Assembly (NCBI RefSeq): GCF_000337375.1
Contig: NZ_AOJG01000038.1
Location: 1,199 to 57,637 of the forward strand
Direction of reading: 5' to 3'
Length of the DNA: 56,439 nucleotides
From: Halorubrum lipolyticum DSM 21995
GTDB taxonomy: Archaea; Halobacteriota; Halobacteria; Halobacteriales; Haloferacaceae
The position numbers and the translations under genes are program-made. Shown in pieces: positions 15,619 through 24,237 of this stretch; position 1 is the stretch's first letter; the number at the start of each line of letters is the position of its first letter. The notes under the pieces were generated by a model. That model worked only from the letters and a program-made list of their open reading frames with translations, was not told the DNA's origin and did no database searches.

Positions 15619-16644
15619 ATGGACATCCACATGGCACGCGCGAGCGCCGGGGCGCGGCTCCACTTCGGCTTCTGTAACCTCAGCCTCTCGCACGAGCGGC
15701 TGTACGGCGCCCTCGGGCTCGGGCTCGCGGAGCCGCGAGTCGTCGTCGACGCAGAGCCCGCCGACCGCGTGCGCGTCGGCGTCTCGACGCTGACCGCCGA
15801 TCCGCTCGTCCGCGACGACGTCCGCGAGTACGCCGCCGTCGCCGTCGACCTCCTCGGCGTCGACGGCGCCCGGGTCGCGGTCCGCGAGACGCTCCCGCGT
15901 CACGCCGGGCTCGGAAGCGGCACCCAGCTGGCGGCGGCGACGCTCGCTGCGGTCGCGACGGCCTACGGAGAGGAACCCCGAATCCGCGAGCGCGCCCCGG
16001 CGCTCGGCCGCGGCGGGCGCTCCGGCGTCGGCGTCGCGACCTTCGAGGCGGGCGGGTTCGTCCTCGACGCCGGCCACCCCACCGCGCGATTCACCACTGA
16101 CCGCCCCGCGGACGGCGAGTGGACCGTGCCGCCGGTGGCGGCCCGTCACGGCGTGCCCGACGACTGGCGGTTCCTGCTCGTCCGGCCGGACGCCGACCCG
16201 GGCCGGAGCGGCGACGCCGAGGACGACGCGATGCGGACCGCGGTCGAGCGCGCGGACCCCGGGCTCGCCGACCGGATCGGGGGGATCGTCACCCGGCGCG
16301 TGCTCCCCGCGATCGCGACGGGGAACGCCGAGCGCTTCGGCGCGGCGGTCGCGGAGATCGGCCGGCTCAACGGCGCGTGGTACGCCGACGAGCAGGGCGG
16401 CGTCTACCGCCCGCCGGTCGGTGACGTGGTGGCGTCGCTGTCGGACGCCGCGGCGGTGTTCGGCGCCGGGCAGTCGTCGTGGGGGCCGACCGTGTACGGG
16501 GTCACGGACGCCGCGAACGCGGGCGCGGCCGCGACCGCGGGCGAGGCCGCACTCGACGAGGCGGGCGTGGACGGGTCGGTCGCGGTCGTCGAGGCGGCCG
16601 ACGGCGGGGCGCGGGTGACGGGAGGCGGGGACGGACGGGAGTGA
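15619..16644 (+). CDS. Beta-RFAP synthase-like GHMP family protein (pterin/folate branch)
   Basis: Beta-ribofuranosylaminobenzene 5'-phosphate synthase joins 4-hydroxybenzoate (or pABA) with PRPP in tetrahydromethanopterin synthesis. The GHMP-type glycine loop LPRHAGLGSGTQ, the RSGVGVATFEAGGFVLDAGH block and the C-terminal GAGQSSWGPTVYG block match the family. The length of 341 residues is normal. Haloarchaea lack methanogenesis, and a homologue there has been linked to folate-type cofactor synthesis, so the exact aromatic substrate is uncertain. The start is 15619 or the second ATG at 15631; a TATA-like box about 25 nt upstream favours 15619. It is followed by a 60-bp gap and the RecA-like gene. 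Confidence 0.82.
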   Translation: MDIHMARASAGARLHFGFCNLSLSHERLYGALGLGLAEPRVVVDAEPADRVRVGVSTLTADPLVRDDVREYAAVAVDLLGVDGARVAVRETLPRHAGLGSGTQLAAATLAAVATAYGEEPRIRERAPALGRGGRSGVGVATFEAGGFVLDAGHPTARFTTDRPADGEWTVPPVAARHGVPDDWRFLLVRPDADPGRSGDAEDDAMRTAVERADPGLADRIGGIVTRRVLPAIATGNAERFGAAVAEIGRLNGAWYADEQGGVYRPPVGDVVASLSDAAAVFGAGQSSWGPTVYGVTDAANAGAAATAGEAALDEAGVDGSVAVVEAADGGARVTGGGDGRE

Positions 16645-16704
16645 GCACAGCGGGGGCCGCGGCCGAGCAACAACACTAAGCGGAGCGGCCTCCCCATACG
16701 GGAC

Positions 16705-17541
16705 ATGCCGAGTCTTCCGTTCGGCGTCGCCCGGCTCGACTCGATCCTCGGGGGCGGGGCGCCGCCGGGGAACGTCGTGTTGCTCGCGGGCGAGTCCGGC
16801 GCCGGCGCGCGCGAGTTCCTGTACACCAGCGCGGCGATGAACGCCCTCGGACGCGCCGACGCGGAGCTGTTCGACCTCTACTACGGCGACCTCCCCGACG
16901 ACGCCGAGCTCCCGGACGAGGTCCACTACCTCTCTTTCACCGCCGACACCGGCGCGCTCACCCGGGAGATGGGGTACACGATGGCGGACGAGATCGTCGA
17001 CGCCGCGATCGACGAGATCGCCTTCCGGGACCTCTCGCCGGAGTACTTCCAGCTCAGCCCGATCCCGCGCGACTGGTACGAGGACGAGACGGCGTCGATC
17101 ACGGAGCTCGGCGACCGCGGCGAGTACGAGGACGTGCTCACCGCGTTCGGCGACTACCTCTCGGCGCACGCCGACGACAGTCTCGTCTGTATCGACTCCG
17201 TGACCGACCTCGTCTCGATGGTCGACGACGACACCGAGTGGAGCGACGTGGCGATGGTGATGAAGGGGCTCAAGAAGGCGGCCTACGAGTGGGGCGGGCT
17301 CATCCTCGTGTTGGTGAACACCGACTCGATCTCCGACCGCGAGTTCGGCGCGCTGACGGACGCCGCGGGCGGCACGCTCCAGTTCACGTGGGAGAGCGGC
17401 GGCTCCCAGCGCGCCAGAACCATGTTCGTGCGCGAGTTCCGCGGCGTGCTCTCCCGGCTTGAGTCGGAGAACATCGTCCGCTTCGAGACAGAGATCCACG
17501 AGGGAGGGTTCGACATCAGCGACGTGCGCAAGATCCGGTGA
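16705..17541 (+). CDS. KaiC/RadA-like RecA-fold protein lacking the Walker A lysine
   Basis: A 278-residue RecA-superfamily protein of the type often called RAD55-like or HTR-like in haloarchaea. The FGVARLDSILGGGAPPGNVVLLAGESG opening is the classic KaiC-family start. The P-loop reads GESGAGAREF (29-38): the expected GK(S/T) has become GAR, so the catalytic lysine is missing. A Walker B strand DDSLVCIDSVTDLV is present near residues 153-166. The protein probably binds partners or nucleotide without normal hydrolysis. It precedes two coupled zinc/coiled-coil genes on the same strand, separated by a 110-bp promoter region. Confidence 0.78.
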   Translation: MPSLPFGVARLDSILGGGAPPGNVVLLAGESGAGAREFLYTSAAMNALGRADAELFDLYYGDLPDDAELPDEVHYLSFTADTGALTREMGYTMADEIVDAAIDEIAFRDLSPEYFQLSPIPRDWYEDETASITELGDRGEYEDVLTAFGDYLSAHADDSLVCIDSVTDLVSMVDDDTEWSDVAMVMKGLKKAAYEWGGLILVLVNTDSISDREFGALTDAAGGTLQFTWESGGSQRARTMFVREFRGVLSRLESENIVRFETEIHEGGFDISDVRKIR

Positions 17542-17601
17542 GCGCTTCCGCGAGTCGCCGGCCCCCGATCCCAACTATCGATCCGGAGAACGACGCGACA
17601 G

Positions 17602-17612
17602 ATTACTTAAGT
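17602..17612 (+). promoter_or_regulatory. TATA-like box before the coiled-coil gene
   Basis: ATTACTTAAGT is centred about 28 nt upstream of an ATG at 17635 that opens a six-residue micro-ORF. A leaderless transcript would start there rather than at the main ATG at 17652. Confidence 0.45.
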
Positions 17613-17634
17613 CTCCCCCCTAAACGGAGCGTAG

Positions 17635-17655
17635 ATGACGGGGGATCCGCGATGA
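17635..17655 (+). CDS. Candidate 6-residue micro-ORF (MTGDPR)
   Basis: Six codons and a TGA at 17653-17655 that overlaps the ATG (17652) of the following gene as ATGA. The ATG lies at the expected transcription start of the TATA-like box at 17602-17612. It has the same arrangement as the micro-ORFs at 4672 and 27050. Confidence 0.3.
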   Translation: MTGDPR

Positions 17656-18647
17656 GCGACCTCGATCCGACGGACGGCGACAGCGCTGCCGCGGCCGCCG
17701 ACTCTGACGCCGAGTCCGAGGCCGTCGCGGCGGTCGAGGCCGCCGCCGACGATCTCGGCGTCAGTCGCGAGGAACTGCTGAAGCGCGCCGTCGTCGCGCT
17801 CGCGGACTCCGAGGGGATCGACGTGCCGGACGCGGGGGAGGTGGCGGCGATCGAGTCGCGGCTCGACGACCTCGACGCCGAGGTCGACGAGAAGGTCGAG
17901 GACCTGCGGGAGCGCTTCGTGGAGCTGTACCGCGAACTGGAGTCGGCGGCGCCCGCAGACCACGCCCACGAGGAGACGGCCGAGCGGCTCGACGCGGTCG
18001 CGGCCGACCTCGACGCGGTCGCCGACCGCCTCGACGACCTGGAGGCCGAGGCGGCCGCGACGGCGACCGTCGGCGAGGCGGTCGAGGAGACGATCGACGC
18101 CTTGGACGACCGGCTCGCCGGCGTCGAGTCCCGGATCGACGACGTCGACGAGTTGCGGGCTCGGACCGACGGGATCGACGACCTCGAAGCGCGGGTGGCC
18201 GATCTGGAGGGGCTCGACGACCGCGTCGGCGACCTCGACGAGGTCGAGGAGAAGCTCTCGCGGGTCGCGAGCGCGGTCGTGAGGGTCCGCCGTCGGCTGG
18301 AGGCGGCCGAGCGCGACCGGGGCGACCGCGAGCGGCTCGACGCCCTCGCCGCCGCCGCGAACCGCGAGGGAGTCCGGAAGGCCGACTGTACCAACTGCGG
18401 CGGGACCGTCGACATCGGGCTGTTGACGGCGCCGGAGTGCCCTCACTGCGGCCGCCGGTTCGGGGAACTGGAACCGAACCCGGGCTTCCTCGGCACCTCG
18501 CGGCTGGTCGCGGCGGACCGGCCTGCGCTCGACGGCGACGTGAGCGGGTCCTCGTCCGCCGCTGGGCGTGGCGCGGCCGACGAGGCGGGAGTCGAGGACG
18601 GACGCGGCGTGAGCACCCGCGACGCCGACGGAGGGGGAAGGCCGTGA
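17652..18647 (+). CDS. Coiled-coil protein with C-terminal zinc ribbon
   Basis: Unrecognised 331-residue acidic protein. Residues about 28-55 (LGVSREELLKRAVVALADSEGI) look like a small helical domain. Residues about 70-230 are a long heptad-rich coiled coil (repeated RLDDLDAEV-type units). A zinc ribbon follows with CTNC and CPHC pairs separated by 16 residues, and then a disordered tail. Its stop overlaps the GTG start of the next gene (GTGA at 18644-18647), which also carries a cysteine-rich end. A structural or scaffold role together with that partner is likely; no enzyme motif is present. Confidence 0.75.
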   Translation: MSDLDPTDGDSAAAAADSDAESEAVAAVEAAADDLGVSREELLKRAVVALADSEGIDVPDAGEVAAIESRLDDLDAEVDEKVEDLRERFVELYRELESAAPADHAHEETAERLDAVAADLDAVADRLDDLEAEAAATATVGEAVEETIDALDDRLAGVESRIDDVDELRARTDGIDDLEARVADLEGLDDRVGDLDEVEEKLSRVASAVVRVRRRLEAAERDRGDRERLDALAAAANREGVRKADCTNCGGTVDIGLLTAPECPHCGRRFGELEPNPGFLGTSRLVAADRPALDGDVSGSSSAAGRGAADEAGVEDGRGVSTRDADGGGRP

Positions 18648-19195
18648 CTGAGGACGAGTCGGACGCGTTCCGGGACGAGTCGGACGCGTTCCGGGACGAG
18701 TCGGACGCGTTCCGGGACGACCTTGGAGACGACCCGAGCGACGTGATCGACGAGACCGACGAGTTCGACGACCCCTTCGACGAACTCGGGCCGGCGACCG
18801 ACGCGACCGACGCGGACCTCGCCGACGCGTTCGAGCGGATGGACATCGGCGACCTCTCCGAGGAGGACGTCTGGGAGTCGCTCGACGAGGACGCTGGCGG
18901 GATCGGACCGGTCGGCGAGTTCGGGGGCGCGGGGGCGGAGATGGACGCGACGGGGGCAGACCTCGGCGGCGAGTTCGGCGCCGGAGGGCGGTTCGACGAC
19001 GCCGGCGTCGAGCGCGTGGTCTCGAAGCGAACGTACTGCCAGCAGTGCCCGCACTTCTCGGCGCCGCCGGACGTCGCCTGCGACCACGAGGGGACGACCA
19101 TCGTCGAGGCCGTCGGGTTCGACGAGTTCCGCGTCCGGAACTGCCCGATGGTCGACGACGACGACCCGACCTTCGACGCGACTCGCGGGGAGTGA
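18644..19195 (+). CDS. Acidic low-complexity protein with C-terminal cysteine cluster
   Basis: A 183-residue protein of unknown function. It begins with three exact copies of DESDAFR, encoded by a 21-bp DNA repeat (18653-18715), then an acidic disordered stretch. The conserved end, roughly residues 120-175, has YCQQCPHFS, a later CDHEG and a RNCPMVDDDD segment: four cysteines suitable for zinc or an Fe-S cluster. The GTG start overlaps the upstream coiled-coil gene, indicating co-translation. The C-terminal part is probably the functional module, as the N-terminal repeats look length-variable. Confidence 0.72.
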   Translation: MTEDESDAFRDESDAFRDESDAFRDDLGDDPSDVIDETDEFDDPFDELGPATDATDADLADAFERMDIGDLSEEDVWESLDEDAGGIGPVGEFGGAGAEMDATGADLGGEFGAGGRFDDAGVERVVSKRTYCQQCPHFSAPPDVACDHEGTTIVEAVGFDEFRVRNCPMVDDDDPTFDATRGE

Positions 19196-19222
19196 CCCCG
19201 CGAAAAGGCCCGAGAGAACCGG

Positions 19223-19552
19223 TCAGTTGTACCCGCGCCAGCGGCGGCCGCACTCCTTGCATTTAAAGAATCGCGTCGGCGGCTCGTCGGCGGCGCCGGT
19301 CTGTTTGATCGTGTACCACGCCTCGCCGTGGCCGCACTCGTCGCAGACCACGTCGTTGGCGGTCGGCTTCCCCTCGAAGTTCGCGCCCTCCTCCGTCTCG
19401 ATCACTTCGTCGCCGGTCTGTTCGGTCGTCGATTCGAACTCGGCGGCGAGCGCCTCGTCGCGCTCGGTGGTGGCGCCGCAGTCGTCGTTCTGACACACCA
19501 TCTCCCCGTCGCGAGAGACCATCATCGAGCCGCAGTCGTCACAGAACTGCAT
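19223..19552 (-). CDS. tfs: Transcription factor S (TFIIS-like RNA cleavage factor)
   Basis: TFS stimulates the RNA cleavage activity of archaeal RNA polymerase and rescues backtracked complexes. The 109-residue protein has the two expected zinc ribbons: CDDC with CQNDDC at the N-terminus and CDEC with CKEC at the C-terminus. The length and domain order match archaeal TFS and RpoM-type subunits. The catalytic acidic hairpin of TFIIS (DE between the C-terminal zinc knuckles) is less clear here: the loop reads TGAADEPPT, which retains a DE pair. Monocistronic and convergent with the preceding gene. Confidence 0.93.
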   Translation of the reverse strand: MQFCDDCGSMMVSRDGEMVCQNDDCGATTERDEALAAEFESTTEQTGDEVIETEEGANFEGKPTANDVVCDECGHGEAWYTIKQTGAADEPPTRFFKCKECGRRWRGYN

Positions 19553-19666
19553 ATGGGGCGGCGTACGGCGTCGAGCGGTTTAGCTTCCGTGACTGCGCGC
19601 CGACATGCGGATCCGGTTCCGCCTCCGGAACGCCCTTGGGGTTCCCCCGACCAGTGAGACGCGAAC

Positions 19667-20686
19667 ATGAACCACCGAACGCTCGGGAACGTCGGCGCGG
19701 TCAGCGAGGTCGGCTACGGCTCCTGGCAGATCGGGAGCGACTGGGGCGACGTGAGCGAGTCCGAGGCCGTCGCGGCGGTCGAGGCCGCCCGCGACGCCGG
19801 GATCGACTTCTTCGACACCGCGGACGTGTACGGCGACGGACGTTCGGAGCAGATCCTCGGCGACGTGCTCGAACGCGACATCGCGAGCGACGACGTGACG
19901 GTGGCGACGAAGGCGGGCCGCCGGCTCGACCCGCACGTCGCCGACGGGTACGACGAGGCGAACCTCCGCCGGTTCGTGGACCGGTCGCGGGAGAACCTCG
20001 GGGTGGAGACGCTGGATCTCGTCCAGCTTCACTGCCCGCCGACGGACGTCTACTACCGACCGGAGACGTTCGACGCGCTCGAAACGCTCGTCGACGAGGG
20101 GCGGATCGCGCGCTACGGCGTCAGCGTCGAGCGCGTCGAGGAGGGGCTCAAGGCGATCGCGTACCCCGGCGTCGAGTCGGTCCAGATCATCTTCAACCCC
20201 CTCCGGCAGCGCCCCGCCGAGCTGTTCCTCGACGAGGCCGCCGCCCGCGACGTGGGCGTGATCTGCCGGGTGCCGCTCGCCTCCGGCCTGCTCACCGGCG
20301 CGCTCTCGCGGGACACCGAGTTCGCCGGGGACGACCACCGCAACTACAACCGCGAGGGCGACGCCTTCGACGTGGGCGAGACGTTCGCCGGCGTCCCCTA
20401 CGAGGTCGGCCTCGACGCTGCCGACGCGCTCGCCGAGCGGGTCGACGCCGTCGCCGCCGACCCGACCGACGCGACCGGCGACGGTCTCTCGCTCCCGCAG
20501 CTCTCGCTGCGCTGGATCCTCGACCACGACGCCGTCTCGACCGTCATTCCGGGGTCGACGACGCCGGCACACGTCCGGTCGAACGCGGCCGCGAGCGAGC
20601 TCGCACCCCTCGACGAGGCAGACCGTGAGGCCGTCGCCGACGTGTACGACGAGTTCGTCCGCGAGCACGTCCACCAGCGCTGGTAG
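19667..20686 (+). CDS. Aldo/keto reductase
   Basis: A 339-residue (alpha/beta)8-barrel oxidoreductase using NAD(P)H. The start MNHRTLGNVGAVSEVGYG is typical. The catalytic tetrad is visible as D and Y in FFDTADVYGDGRSE, K in VATKAG and H in VQLHCPP. The C-terminal half keeps the LRWILDH and VIPGSTTPAHV signatures of the phosphate-binding region. It belongs to the general YajO/IolS-like group, and substrates cannot be assigned. No operon partner; the flippase gene follows after about 60 bp and is probably independent. Confidence 0.9.
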   Translation: MNHRTLGNVGAVSEVGYGSWQIGSDWGDVSESEAVAAVEAARDAGIDFFDTADVYGDGRSEQILGDVLERDIASDDVTVATKAGRRLDPHVADGYDEANLRRFVDRSRENLGVETLDLVQLHCPPTDVYYRPETFDALETLVDEGRIARYGVSVERVEEGLKAIAYPGVESVQIIFNPLRQRPAELFLDEAAARDVGVICRVPLASGLLTGALSRDTEFAGDDHRNYNREGDAFDVGETFAGVPYEVGLDAADALAERVDAVAADPTDATGDGLSLPQLSLRWILDHDAVSTVIPGSTTPAHVRSNAAASELAPLDEADREAVADVYDEFVREHVHQRW

Positions 20687-20749
20687 CGGATCCGACCGGC
20701 GACGGAACGAGTCGCTTTTCTCCCGAGCCGGGCCACGTCGAGGTGACCC

Positions 20750-22381
20750 GTGAACGACGGACCCGGTATCGGTGGCGACGCTCCGGGCGGTTCGGCGAGC
20801 GACGCCGACGCCGTCCCTGCCGACGCCGACGCTGCCTCCGAAGACGCCGACACCGCCCCCGCAGACGCCGTCCCCGACGACGAGCGCGAGGCGCTCCTGA
20901 CGATCGCCGGCGGCGCCGTGATCACCGCCGGCGGCGTCTCCGGCCAGCGCGCGCTCACGGCCGCGACCGAGTTCGCGCTCACCCGGGGGCTCGGCCCGAC
21001 CGCGTACGGCGTGTACGCGCTGGCGTGGCGGATCGCCCAGCTCCTCTCGCGACTCGTCACGTTCGGGAGCGTGCCGGCGCTCCAGCGGTACCTCCCCGAG
21101 TACGCGGACGACCCGGAGAGGCAGGGGGTCGTCGCCGGGCTCGCGTACGCCACGACGCTCGCGTTCGGCGTCGCCATCGCCGCCGGGATCTGGCTGGCCG
21201 CGCCGCGGATCGACGCGCTCACCGTCGATGACCCCGCGTTCCCGCCGACGATGCGCGCGTTCGGCCTCCTCGTCGGCCTGCTCGGCGTCGTGATGGTCGC
21301 GTCCGCGATATTCCGCGCGGTCGGCTCCGCCCGCGGCGAGATCGCCTTCAACAAGCTCCTCCGGCCCGTCGTCCGGCTCGTCGGCGCGGTCGCGGCGCTG
21401 GCGCTCGGCTACTCGGTCGTCGGCGTCGCCGGCGGCATCGTCGTCGCGACCGCGCTGCTCGCGGCCGTCGCCGCGCCGCTCGCCGCGCGGGTGACCGGCG
21501 TCGTTCCGTCGCTACGGGGGATCCGCCGGGAAGCGGGTCGGTTCTACAACCACGCGGCGCCGGTCGCGATGAGCAGCCTCGGGAAGGTGTTCCAGAACCG
21601 CGTCGACGTGCTGCTCGTCGGGGCGCTGCTGACGGCGACCGCCGCGGGGGTGTACAACGTCGTCCTCGTGCTGATCGCGATCGCGTGGATCCCGCTGCTC
21701 TCCTTCAACCAACTGCTGCCGCCGGTCGCCTCCGACCTGTACGCCGACGGTCGGACCGAGACCCTCAACGCGGTGTACGCGTCGGTGACCCGCCAGATAG
21801 TCGCGACGGTGATCCCGATCCTCGCCGTGCTCGTGGTGTTCGGCCGGGAGCTGCTCGGGCTGTTCGGCGACCCCTACGTCGCCGGGTACGTCCCCCTCGT
21901 CGTCTACCTCGGCGGGGTGTTCGTCGGGAGCGCGGTGGGCGCGACCGGCTGGCTCCTGATGATGACCGACCACCAGTACGCCCGGATGGCGCTCGACTGG
22001 CTGCTCGCCGCCCTCAACGTCGCGTTGACCTACGCGTTCGTCGTCCGGTACGGGCTCGTCGGGGCCGCGCTCGGGACCTCGCTGGCGATCGCGGTGCAGA
22101 ACGCGATCCAGGTCGTCCTGTTGCGGTACTTCGAGGGGTTGTGGCCGTTCGACCGCACCTACCTCACCCCGCTGGCGGCCGGCGGCGTGACGCTGCTCGC
22201 GATGCGAGCGATCCGGGAGGTCGTCCCCGGGCGGGCCGCCGTCGTCGTCGGGACCGCGGGCGGGCTCGCGGTGTACGCCGCGACGCTGCACGCCATCGGC
22301 GTCGACCCCCGCGACCGACTCGTCGTCCGGGAGCTGGCGGGGCGGTATCGCGCGATCCTCGCGGAGCGGTTCGGTCGGTAG
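20750..22381 (+). CDS. Oligosaccharide flippase family (MATE/Wzx-like) membrane protein
   Basis: A 543-residue protein with an acidic N-terminal tail of about 45 residues and then about 14 hydrophobic helices. LGPTAYGVYALAWR near the second helix, FNKLLRPVVRL and a second-repeat NRVDVLLVGALLTATAAGVYNV are the usual marks of the polysaccharide transporter branch of the MOP superfamily. It probably flips a lipid-linked sugar for glycan or S-layer glycosylation. No glycosyltransferase is adjacent. The GTG start at 20750 is the only good one before the acidic tail. Confidence 0.86.
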   Translation: MNDGPGIGGDAPGGSASDADAVPADADAASEDADTAPADAVPDDEREALLTIAGGAVITAGGVSGQRALTAATEFALTRGLGPTAYGVYALAWRIAQLLSRLVTFGSVPALQRYLPEYADDPERQGVVAGLAYATTLAFGVAIAAGIWLAAPRIDALTVDDPAFPPTMRAFGLLVGLLGVVMVASAIFRAVGSARGEIAFNKLLRPVVRLVGAVAALALGYSVVGVAGGIVVATALLAAVAAPLAARVTGVVPSLRGIRREAGRFYNHAAPVAMSSLGKVFQNRVDVLLVGALLTATAAGVYNVVLVLIAIAWIPLLSFNQLLPPVASDLYADGRTETLNAVYASVTRQIVATVIPILAVLVVFGRELLGLFGDPYVAGYVPLVVYLGGVFVGSAVGATGWLLMMTDHQYARMALDWLLAALNVALTYAFVVRYGLVGAALGTSLAIAVQNAIQVVLLRYFEGLWPFDRTYLTPLAAGGVTLLAMRAIREVVPGRAAVVVGTAGGLAVYAATLHAIGVDPRDRLVVRELAGRYRAILAERFGR

Positions 22382-22461
22382 GTCGCGGACCGATCGGCGA
22401 CGAAAAGCGGTGGACGGTGGCGGACAGCGGCGGACGTCGACGAACAGGCGCTGACGGCGGT

Positions 22462-23136
22462 CTAGCGCCCCGCCGCGGGGTCGGCGAGCAGCCGATCGAG
22501 GTGCGCGTCGAGCGCCGTCCGTACCCCCCCGATCGGGAACCCCTCGCGCGTCGAGAGCCGGCGGGTCCGGACGCCCGTGAGGAGGGAGACGAGGACCTCC
22601 GCCTCGGTGTCGGGGTCCGCGTCGGCGGCGAACGCGCCGGACTCGACCCCGCGCCGGAGCACGTCGGCGATCACCGATTTGAGAGTGTCGTCGACCACCG
22701 CGTACTGCTCGCGGAACCGATCGTTGTGGGGGGTCTCGCTGCGGAGCTCCAACAGCGCCACCTGCACGCGGTACTCGTCGTCGTCGAGCGACTCGGGGAC
22801 GAGCCGGTCGACGAGCGCGCGGAGCTGCGCCTCGGGGTCGTCGATCTCGACTTCGATCTCCCGTCGGAACCGGTCGGTCGCGAACCCGAGAAAGGACGCG
22901 AGCAGGTCGTCTTTCCCGTCGTAGTGGTAGTAGAGCAGGGACTTGCTCTTGGGGAACTCGTCGGCGATCGCCTGCACCGTGAGGTCGTTGTACCCCCGTT
23001 CGACCAGCGCTCTGTAGGTCGCGCGCATGATCTCCGCTTCGAGGGGGTCGTCCGTCGCGATCCCGAGGGATCCGGCGGGTCCGGTCCCGGAACCGTCGGC
23101 CACCTCTGCGTCTCCGGCGTTCTCGGCGTCGACCAC
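22462..23136 (-). CDS. TetR/AcrR family transcriptional regulator
   Basis: A 224-residue dimeric repressor. The N-terminal HTH (ATYRALVERGYNDL, then TVQAIADEFPKSKSLLYYHY) is a clear TetR domain, preceded by a disordered 30-residue tail. The C-terminal ligand domain is variable. The start used is GTG at 23136; no good TATA box is visible at 25-30 nt, so a downstream start is possible. Its target is not evident: neither the aspartoacylase-like gene (divergent) nor the flippase (convergent) is an obvious drug or lipid transport target. Confidence 0.86.
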   Translation of the reverse strand: MVDAENAGDAEVADGSGTGPAGSLGIATDDPLEAEIMRATYRALVERGYNDLTVQAIADEFPKSKSLLYYHYDGKDDLLASFLGFATDRFRREIEVEIDDPEAQLRALVDRLVPESLDDDEYRVQVALLELRSETPHNDRFREQYAVVDDTLKSVIADVLRRGVESGAFAADADPDTEAEVLVSLLTGVRTRRLSTREGFPIGGVRTALDAHLDRLLADPAAGR

Positions 23137-23330
23137 GTTACGGACTCACCTCGCGGCTGGCGTTGCGGGAGTGCATCTATCCGGTCTGATCGCCCCCCGT
23201 CGTTAAGCGTGCGGATCGCGCCCCGGCGTCCCCTCAGATCGCGCCCCGATTTCTCCCGGACTGCGCCGCGGCGCCCCCGTCTCCCTTCCAGAACGGTGAC
23301 ACTTTATGTGGACCGGCCCGTAGTGAGGAT

Positions 23331-24230
23331 ATGGAAACGATCGACCGCGGGTCGGCGGGGTCGGCCCGCGTCGCGATCGTCGGCGGGATCCACGGCGACG
23401 AGCCCGCCGGCGAGCGGATCGTCCGGCGACTCGCAGCGGAACTCGCCGGGGAGGATGAGGGGGAGGCGTCCACCGGCGAGGCTGGCGACGGGATAATCCG
23501 ACTGATCGTCGCCAACGAGCGAGCGCTGGCGGCCGGAACGCGGTACACCGACACCGACCTGAACCGCGCGTTCCCGGGCGACGCCGACAGCGACGAGTAC
23601 GAGCGGGCGCTCGCGCCCCGGCTCGCGGCCGAGCTGGAGGGGATGGACGCGGTGCTCGCGCTCCACACCTCTCACAGCGCGCCGCCGCCGTTCGCGATCT
23701 ACAGCGAGCTCACGCCGTCGGTGCGCCGGAGCGTGACGGGGATGCCCGTCGATTACGTCGTCGACGCGGGCGGGCTCCGCGGGACGACCCTGGACTCGAC
23801 GGTGCCCCACACCGTCTCGATCGAGGTCGGTCGACAGGGCAGCGAGGAGGCGGTCGCGTTCGGCTACGAGGCCTGTCTGGCGTTTCTGCGGGCGCACGGC
23901 GCGATCGACGACGAGCCGCCGACGTTCACCGAGACGACCGTCGTCGCGGGCGACGAGGAGGTGCCGAAGGGGGGCGGCGAGCCCACGGTTCACTTCGCCA
24001 ACTTCGAGGAGATCCCCGCGGGGGCGGTGTTCGCCGAGGACGACGTGTACACCCACCGCGTCGAGGAGGAGGGCGTGGTCCCGATCCTCGCGAGCGAGGA
24101 AGGATACGAAGATATTTTCGGGATCTACGGGCGGGTGGCGGGAACGGTCGCGCCGGCGGAAGCGGCGGGGGAAACGGACGGTTCAGGTGGCTCGGACGGC
24201 GCGGCCGGCGAACGGAAACCGACGGAGTAG
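23331..24230 (+). CDS. Succinylglutamate desuccinylase/aspartoacylase family protein
   Basis: A 299-residue zinc carboxypeptidase-like hydrolase. The zinc motif GGIHGDEPAG (residues 17-26) supplies His and Glu. NERALAAGTRYTDTDLNRAFPG is the substrate arginine region, and LHTSHS holds the third ligand. Family members deacylate N-acyl amino acids. The C-terminal beta domain and a Gly/Asp-rich tail complete the chain. The arginine decarboxylase at 24716 is close but not in an operon (opposite strand). The start at 23331 is supported by ACTTTATG about 25-30 nt upstream. Confidence 0.85.
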   Translation: METIDRGSAGSARVAIVGGIHGDEPAGERIVRRLAAELAGEDEGEASTGEAGDGIIRLIVANERALAAGTRYTDTDLNRAFPGDADSDEYERALAPRLAAELEGMDAVLALHTSHSAPPPFAIYSELTPSVRRSVTGMPVDYVVDAGGLRGTTLDSTVPHTVSIEVGRQGSEEAVAFGYEACLAFLRAHGAIDDEPPTFTETTVVAGDEEVPKGGGEPTVHFANFEEIPAGAVFAEDDVYTHRVEEEGVVPILASEEGYEDIFGIYGRVAGTVAPAEAAGETDGSGGSDGAAGERKPTE

Positions 24231-24237
24231 CCCGGAC

